DNA from: Bacteroidales bacterium
Lineage (GTDB): Bacteria > Bacteroidota > Bacteroidia > Bacteroidales > UBA932
DNA length: 64,000 bases
Assembly: GCA_017439305.1 (NCBI GenBank)
Contig: JAFSJK010000033.1
Coordinates: 21,129 to 85,128 of the forward strand
Direction: 5' to 3'
Shown here: positions 59,676 to 64,000 of the stretch, one piece after another
How the letters are laid out: each line of letters starts with the position of its first letter
Numbering within the stretch: position 1 is the stretch's first letter
Made by a program: the position numbers and the translations under genes
Notes under the pieces: generated by a model
Databases searched by the model: none
What the model saw: the letters and a program-made list of their open reading frames with translations, nothing else
Told to the model about the DNA's origin: nothing

Positions 59676-59784
59676 AATTTTCCGCCAATTCCCAGGATTT
59701 TCTCCATCACCCTTGCACGACACGGTTTTTTTTTGCAAATTTGGGGATATGTAACAAAAATGTTGACATCTAATTTTTAGCCAT

Positions 59785-62010
59785 ATGGACAAGACTCCCT
59801 ACAACTGGACCTTTACCTCCGTCGGCGGAACCGTGCGCGTGAAAATCACCTCCGGTGCCGACATCGCCCACCTCGGCGAACTGGACCGCAAGCTCTGGAC
59901 CGTCCTCAGCTGCCCCGCCAAGAACCTGGAATTCGACCAGAAGACCCTGGAGCTCATCGACGCCGACCGCGACGGGAACATCCGCGTGGACGAGGTCATC
60001 GCCACCGCGGAGTGGCTCACCGGTGCCTTGAAGGACCCGGACCAGCTCCTCACCCGGGGAACGGAAATCCCTTTCTCCAACTTCAATGAAGAGAATCCGG
60101 AAGGGGCGAAGCTTCTCGCTTCCGCGAAGCAGATCCTCAAGAACCTCAAGCTCGAAAAGGAAAGCATCGCCCTCGAAGACACCGCCGACCTGACCAAGGT
60201 CTTCGCTGACACGAAGTTCAACGGCGATGGCGTCATCACGCCGGCCACACCCGATGACGAAGCGACCGCCGCCCTGATCACCACCATTTCCGAGACCATC
60301 GGCAAGGCTGCCGACCGCAGCGGGACCGACGGGATCACCGCCGATCACATCGAAGCATTCTACACCGCCCTGGCCGACTATGCCACCTGGCAGGACGCCG
60401 GAACGAAAGACGTCTTCCCGTTCGGTGACAAGACCGCCGACGCTCTCGCCGCCTGCGAGGCCCTGAAAGACAAGGTGGCCGACTATTTCATGCGCTGCAA
60501 GCTCATCGGCTTCGACGCGGCGACGGCCCCCGCGGTGGATGTATCCGTGGACAAGATCGGCGCCATCGAGGGGAATCTCGCCCTGGCCGCCTCCGCCATC
60601 GGCGAAGAGCCGCTGGCCAAGCCGGCCGCGGACGGAAAGCTCCCGCTGGATGCCGTCAACCCTGCCTGGAAGGCTGCTGTAGAAGCGATGCGTGCCCTGG
60701 TCCTGGATGCGGACAAAAAGGAAATCACCGAAGCCGAATGGGATGAAATCCTGGGCAAGTTCGCCCCCTACACTGCCTGGATGGCCGATAAGAAAGGCGC
60801 CGAGGTGGAAGGCCTGGGCATCGACAAGGTCCGGGAACTCCTGAAAGCCGGACAGAAGGACGCCCTCCTGAAACTGGTCGAAGCCGATAAGGCCCTCGAG
60901 GAGGAAGCCCTGTCCATCGAGGCGGTCGACAAGCTGCTCCGCCTGTACCACAACTTCTATGATTACCTGAACAACTACGTCGTCCTTGCCGATTTCTACG
61001 ATCCCGACCGCAAAGCCATCTTCCAGGCCGGACGCCTGTATATCGACCAGCGCTCGACCGACCTGTGCATCCGCGTGGACGGTCCCAACCCCGATATTTC
61101 CTCCCTCAGCGGCATGTACATCCTGTACTGCGCCTGCAAGAGCGAGAAGATGGGCAAAGCCATGAACATCGCCGCCGTCCTCACCGACGGTGACGTGGAC
61201 GGTCTCCGACCGGGCAAGAACGCCGTGTTCTACGACCGCGACGGAAACGACTGGAGCGCCGTAGTGACCAGCATCGTGGAGAATCCGCTCAGCCTCCGCC
61301 AGGCCTTCTGGGCCCCGTACAAGAAGGCGGCCCGCTGGATTTCCGACAAAATCAACAAGACGGCCTCCGACAAGGCGGCCAAGGGTGAAGGCACCCTTTC
61401 CACCATCACGCAAAGCGCGACGGAAAAGCCTGCCGCCGGTGCCGAAGCCGCGACCAAGGCCGCCCCGTTCGACGTGGGCAAGATTGCGGGTATCACCATC
61501 GCCATCGCCGCAGTCATGGGCGTAGTCACCGCCATCGTCGCCACCCTCAAGTCCCTTACCTGGTGGCAGTGGATCGTACTCATCGTCGCCCTCATGCTCG
61601 TCATCTCCCTGCCGTCCGTGTTCATTGCGTGGAGAAAACTCCGCCGCCGTGACCTCGGTCCCGTGCTCAACGCCAATGGCTGGGCCATCAACGCCGCCTC
61701 CTACGTCCGCGGGAAGTTCGCCAAGAGCATGACCCAGGTCGCCCAGTTCCCGAAACTCACGGCCGTTGACCCGGTCGCCCGCCGCAAGGCCGCCTGGAGA
61801 CGTTTCTGGCTCATTCTCATCCTGCTGCTCCTCGCCTGCGGAGCCTTCCTCTTCTTCACCGACCGTCTCGCCCCGTACGGCCTTCCGTTCCATAAGGAAG
61901 AGCCCGTGGAGGAAGTAATAGAGGAACCGATAGAAGAAGCAGCCGAAGAGCCTGTCCTCGAGGAGGCTGCCGAGGCAGAAACAGCCGAAGAAGCTGCTCC
62001 GGAAGCTTAG
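59785..62010 (+). CDS. Large membrane protein with an EF-hand-type calcium loop and acidic tail
   Basis: A 741-residue protein of unrecognised family. Residues 59-70 form a canonical EF-hand loop (DADRDGNIRVDE, ligands Asp59, Asp61, Asp63, Glu70). Degenerate copies may lie near FADTKFNGDGVI and VLDADKKEITEAEW. The first 550 residues are soluble and acidic, with no signal peptide. Helices occur at about 568-590 and 596-617 and a third at about 673-692, followed by a Glu-rich tail (EEPVEEVIEEPIEEAAEEP). The large domain is probably cytoplasmic. It is 25 nt upstream of the ATPase gene, suggesting joint function. Role unknown. Confidence 0.7.
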   Translation: MDKTPYNWTFTSVGGTVRVKITSGADIAHLGELDRKLWTVLSCPAKNLEFDQKTLELIDADRDGNIRVDEVIATAEWLTGALKDPDQLLTRGTEIPFSNFNEENPEGAKLLASAKQILKNLKLEKESIALEDTADLTKVFADTKFNGDGVITPATPDDEATAALITTISETIGKAADRSGTDGITADHIEAFYTALADYATWQDAGTKDVFPFGDKTADALAACEALKDKVADYFMRCKLIGFDAATAPAVDVSVDKIGAIEGNLALAASAIGEEPLAKPAADGKLPLDAVNPAWKAAVEAMRALVLDADKKEITEAEWDEILGKFAPYTAWMADKKGAEVEGLGIDKVRELLKAGQKDALLKLVEADKALEEEALSIEAVDKLLRLYHNFYDYLNNYVVLADFYDPDRKAIFQAGRLYIDQRSTDLCIRVDGPNPDISSLSGMYILYCACKSEKMGKAMNIAAVLTDGDVDGLRPGKNAVFYDRDGNDWSAVVTSIVENPLSLRQAFWAPYKKAARWISDKINKTASDKAAKGEGTLSTITQSATEKPAAGAEAATKAAPFDVGKIAGITIAIAAVMGVVTAIVATLKSLTWWQWIVLIVALMLVISLPSVFIAWRKLRRRDLGPVLNANGWAINAASYVRGKFAKSMTQVAQFPKLTAVDPVARRKAAWRRFWLILILLLLACGAFLFFTDRLAPYGLPFHKEEPVEEVIEEPIEEAAEEPVLEEAAEAETAEEAAPEA

Positions 62011-62035
62011 TGCCAATCCCTGACGACAAGTGCAT

Positions 62036-63190
62036 ATGGATACCCCCTTCCCATATGACAAATTCGTAACCGGCAAGAACTTCATCGGCCGGAGACAGGA
62101 GTGTACCATCCTCTCCAACCTCCTCCTGCAGGGGGAACACGTGAGTTTGTACGAGCCTCCCAAATCCGGCAAGACTTCGCTGATCCAGCAGGCGCTGTTC
62201 TCGATGCGGTTCAGTTCGAAAACCTTCACCGTCGGACAGTTCTCCGTCCTGAACATCCGGACCGTGGATGACTTCCTGCTGCGCTACGGCTCGACCGTGG
62301 TCCGGATGGTCGCGTCCACGCCGGCCGAGTACGCCCGCATCGTCGCCCAGTATCTTTCAGGGACCCATTTCGTCTTTGACGAAGAAGCCTTCGCCGACCG
62401 GGACGAACTTCTCTCCCGGAACTGGGACCTGGATGAAAACGATGTCAAGGCCGTGCTCCGGCTCCCCTTCCGGATCGCAGCCGACCGGAACGTTCCCCTC
62501 ATCCTGATCATCGACGAGTTCCAGAACGTCCTCTACACGGAGGACGGCGACCGTATCCTGCGTCCTCTGGACGGCGTAATCAAGGAGGAGTCGGAGCAAG
62601 GCCACAAGGGCTTCTCCTTCATCTTCTGCGGTTCGATGGTCAATGCGATGAAATCCATTTTCGAGTCCAGCCGGCTGTTCCACCGCCACGTGACCCGCGT
62701 GCGCCTCTCGCTTGTGGACGAGCGGGAGATCGCCGACCACGTGGTGAAAGGATTCCTCTCCGGAGGCAAGGTGCTGGACAAGGAACTCCTGGTGGGCGCC
62801 TGCCGCCTGTTCAAGAACCATTTCTGGTACATCAACCACTTCTCCTCCATCTGCGATTCCATGTCCAAGGGATACATCATGGAGCCGGTGCTGGTGGACG
62901 CCCTGGGATGCCTGCTGTCCGTCCACGAGCCGCGTTTCCGCGCGATGATGGACGGGCTGACCACACACCAGGTCAACCTGCTCCGGGCCACCGTGGAGGG
63001 AAACGTCCGCTTCAGTGCATCGGAGGTCATCCGGAAATACGGCCTGAACTCCTCCGCCAACGTCAAGCGGGTGAAGGACGCCCTGATGAAGAAGGAAATC
63101 CTGACCTTCGACGAGGAGGACAACCCGGAGTTCCTGGACCCGCTGTTCGAATATTGGATCAAGAAATACTATTTTGAAATACCGGAATGA
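62036..63190 (+). CDS. AAA-type ATPase of the archaeal-ATPase (PF01637-like) group
   Basis: A 384-residue protein. Walker A is YEPPKSGKTSLIQQ (Lys46) and Walker B LILIIDEFQNVL (about 160-171); GFSFIFCGSMVNAMKSIF is a sensor-like strand. The N-terminal FVTGKNFIGRRQECTILSNLL is typical of this STAND-related ATPase group, and the C-terminal part (QVNLLRATVEGNVRFSASEVIRKYGLNSSANVKRVKDAL) looks like a winged helix. Role unknown. It lies between the EF-hand membrane protein and the sirtuin with gaps of 25 and 1 nt. Confidence 0.8.
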   Translation: MDTPFPYDKFVTGKNFIGRRQECTILSNLLLQGEHVSLYEPPKSGKTSLIQQALFSMRFSSKTFTVGQFSVLNIRTVDDFLLRYGSTVVRMVASTPAEYARIVAQYLSGTHFVFDEEAFADRDELLSRNWDLDENDVKAVLRLPFRIAADRNVPLILIIDEFQNVLYTEDGDRILRPLDGVIKEESEQGHKGFSFIFCGSMVNAMKSIFESSRLFHRHVTRVRLSLVDEREIADHVVKGFLSGGKVLDKELLVGACRLFKNHFWYINHFSSICDSMSKGYIMEPVLVDALGCLLSVHEPRFRAMMDGLTTHQVNLLRATVEGNVRFSASEVIRKYGLNSSANVKRVKDALMKKEILTFDEEDNPEFLDPLFEYWIKKYYFEIPE

Positions 63191-63191
63191 C

Positions 63192-63896
63192 ATGAGAAAG
63201 AAGATTGTCGTGCTGACCGGCGCCGGCGTGAGCGCTGAAAGCGGATTCGCCACCTTCCGTGACACGGGCGGTCTGTGGGAAAAATATGACGTGAATGACG
63301 TGGCTTCCATCGAAGGCTGGTACCGCAACCGGAAACTGGTGCTGGATTTTTACAACCAGCGCCGGGAACAGTTGAAGGATGCCAAGCCCAACGCGGCACA
63401 CCTGGCCATCGCCGGACTGGAGCAGAAGTACTCCGTGGACGTGGTGACCCAGAACGTGGACAATCTCCACGAACGCGCCGGCTCCACCCGGGTGCTCCAT
63501 CTGCACGGGGAACTGACCAAGGTCCGCCCTGAAAACGGAATCTATGACAATACCTACCGGACCGACGAGGTCATCGACATCGGCTATGACAAGGTCGTTC
63601 TCGGCGATCTGGCCCCGAACGGATCGCAGCTCCGTCCGCATATCGTCTTTTTCGGCGAGGCGGTCCCGAACATAGAGAAGGCCATCACGCTGGTGGAGAA
63701 GGCGGATATCCTCCTGATCGTAGGGACCTCCCTGCAGGTCTACCCTGCCGCAGGCCTGTATCGCTACGCGGGTCCCGACGTTCCCATCTACATCATCGAT
63801 CCGAAAGACGTTCCCGTCCACGACCCCCGGATTACCCTGATCCGGGACGTCGCCACCAGGGGAATGGAAAAATTCATCGGGATGCTTGCAGATTAG
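63192..63896 (+). CDS. cobB: Sirtuin (Sir2/CobB-type NAD-dependent deacylase) lacking zinc cysteines
   Basis: A 234-residue protein. NAD-binding GAGVSAESGFATFRDTGGLW is at about 10-29, TQNVDNLHERAGS at about 92-104 and the catalytic histidine in VLHLHGEL. LRPHIVFFGEAVP and IVGTSLQVYPAAGL complete the fold. Between HLHGE and LRPH no cysteine is present, so the four-cysteine zinc site of E. coli CobB is absent. Sirtuins of this type remove acyl groups from lysines. I start at the ATG at 63192, one base after the ATPase stop. Confidence 0.92.
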   Translation: MRKKIVVLTGAGVSAESGFATFRDTGGLWEKYDVNDVASIEGWYRNRKLVLDFYNQRREQLKDAKPNAAHLAIAGLEQKYSVDVVTQNVDNLHERAGSTRVLHLHGELTKVRPENGIYDNTYRTDEVIDIGYDKVVLGDLAPNGSQLRPHIVFFGEAVPNIEKAITLVEKADILLIVGTSLQVYPAAGLYRYAGPDVPIYIIDPKDVPVHDPRITLIRDVATRGMEKFIGMLAD

Positions 63897-63915
63897 CAAA
63901 TTATTGCTACCTTTG
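63886..63915 (+). promoter_or_regulatory. Promoter of rpsU
   Basis: TTG at 63886-63888, a 19-nt spacer and TACCTTTG at 63908-63915. The predicted start point is about 63919. Confidence 0.75.
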
Positions 63916-63923
63916 CAGTCCCA

Positions 63924-63950
63924 ATGAAAAAAGGAGGTGTAAAAGCATGA
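63924..63950 (+). CDS. Eight-codon upstream ORF overlapping the rpsU start
   Basis: ATG at 63924 opens MKKGGVKA followed by TGA at 63948-63950. The stop overlaps the rpsU ATG as ATGA, and the ORF contains the rpsU Shine-Dalgarno sequence. Its ATG is only eight bases after the -7 element, so it would be near-leaderless. It may be a coupled leader peptide or a chance frame; translation is not proven. Confidence 0.35.
   Translation: MKKGGVKA
63931..63939 (+). promoter_or_regulatory. Extended Shine-Dalgarno sequence of rpsU
   Basis: AAGGAGGTG, preceded by another A at 63930, gives a 10-nt match to the complement of the usual 16S rRNA 3' end. GGAGG ends nine bases before the rpsU ATG. It is the longest such match I noticed at any start in this window. 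Confidence 0.85.
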
Positions 63951-64000
63951 TCATTGTCCCGATTAAGGAAGGAGAAAACATCGAGAGAGCCCTGAAGAAA
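63947..64000 (+). CDS. rpsU: 30S ribosomal protein bS21, N-terminal part (cut by window end)
   Basis: Eighteen codons are visible: MIIVPIKEGENIERALKK, the conserved bS21 start. bS21 sits next to the anti-Shine-Dalgarno end of 16S rRNA. In Bacteroidota ribosomes it helps hide that sequence, which explains why most genes here lack a Shine-Dalgarno. The strong site in front of this very gene fits autoregulation: ribosomes short of bS21 would prefer it. Confidence 0.93.
   Translation, partial: MIIVPIKEGENIERALKK

Noticed and set aside
59770-62256. An 828-codon minus-strand frame opposite the EF-hand protein
   Set aside because: Gly/Val/Arg-rich shadow translation; the plus-strand protein has a canonical EF-hand loop, membrane helices and sensible start.
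62036-63896. The ATPase-sirtuin pair as a known SIR2-HerA antiphage system
   Set aside because: The ATPase lacks HerA features, the sirtuin is a short CobB-type enzyme rather than a defence SIR2, and no other defence gene is nearby.

Overview
The window is a chromosomal segment from a GC-rich member of the Bacteroidota, most likely an uncultured gut or rumen Bacteroidales. The evidence is a SusC/SusD glycan utilisation locus, BACON domains, Omp28-type lipoproteins, DUF6029- and DUF5020-type proteins, and many promoters of the Bacteroidota form TTG-N19/20-TAnnTTTG. Most genes lack a Shine-Dalgarno sequence. I saw no rRNA, CRISPR array, insertion sequence or phage gene. Species cannot be named from the sequence alone.

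Layout. 1-1336: end of an ECF sigma factor, rsmG and rpmH. 1337-2512: a mannobiose/cellobiose 2-epimerase with its own promoter. 2568-6680: a four-gene arginine catabolic operon (deiminase-family enzyme, ornithine aminotransferase, carbamate kinase, ornithine carbamoyltransferase). 6824-10361: a nucleobase uptake operon made of an inner-membrane uracil permease, a Tsx-like outer-membrane channel and an inner-membrane purine permease. 10362-10794: non-coding, dominated by a 215-nt nested palindrome. 10795-14452: lipoprotein metallopeptidase, SGNH esterase and a lipoprotein with a uroporphyrinogen-decarboxylase-like fold. 14453-33406: a beta-mannan utilisation locus read leftwards: AraC regulator, GH5_7 mannanase, SusC, SusD, two surface glycan-binding lipoproteins, BACON-GH26, BACON-GH5, GH26, GH130 phosphorylase, GPH transporter and a Rid-family protein.

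33496-44327 is mostly housekeeping: tadA, a small RHH-like protein, a TSCPD protein, tRNA-Gln, alr, a YugP peptidase, a DJ-1 protein, a thioredoxin-like protein, coaD, ung, lon, HU, a 29-residue COX24-like ribosomal protein and RNase G. 44360-49474 is a leftward operon of exported thioredoxin-fold proteins with an outer-membrane barrel and a 41-residue peptide. 49512-59549 holds lnt, a membrane-anchored HTH protein, a PASTA protein, an RluD-type synthase, a large outer-membrane barrel, ruvC, serS, rpmA and rplU. 59785-63896 is a three-gene unit (EF-hand membrane protein, AAA-type ATPase, sirtuin), followed by the start of rpsU.

How the genes work together. Surface mannanases cut beta-mannan, the binding lipoproteins and SusCD import oligosaccharides, periplasmic GH26 enzymes shorten them, the GPH carrier imports disaccharides, the 2-epimerase turns mannobiose into mannosyl-glucose, and GH130 phosphorolyses it. 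The epimerase is about 14.5 kb from the rest. The most unusual signals are the rpsU start region (a 10-nt Shine-Dalgarno match inside a coupled 8-codon upstream ORF), the 215-nt palindrome, several canonical promoters whose predicted start points fall almost on the ATG, and the EF-hand/ATPase/sirtuin unit.
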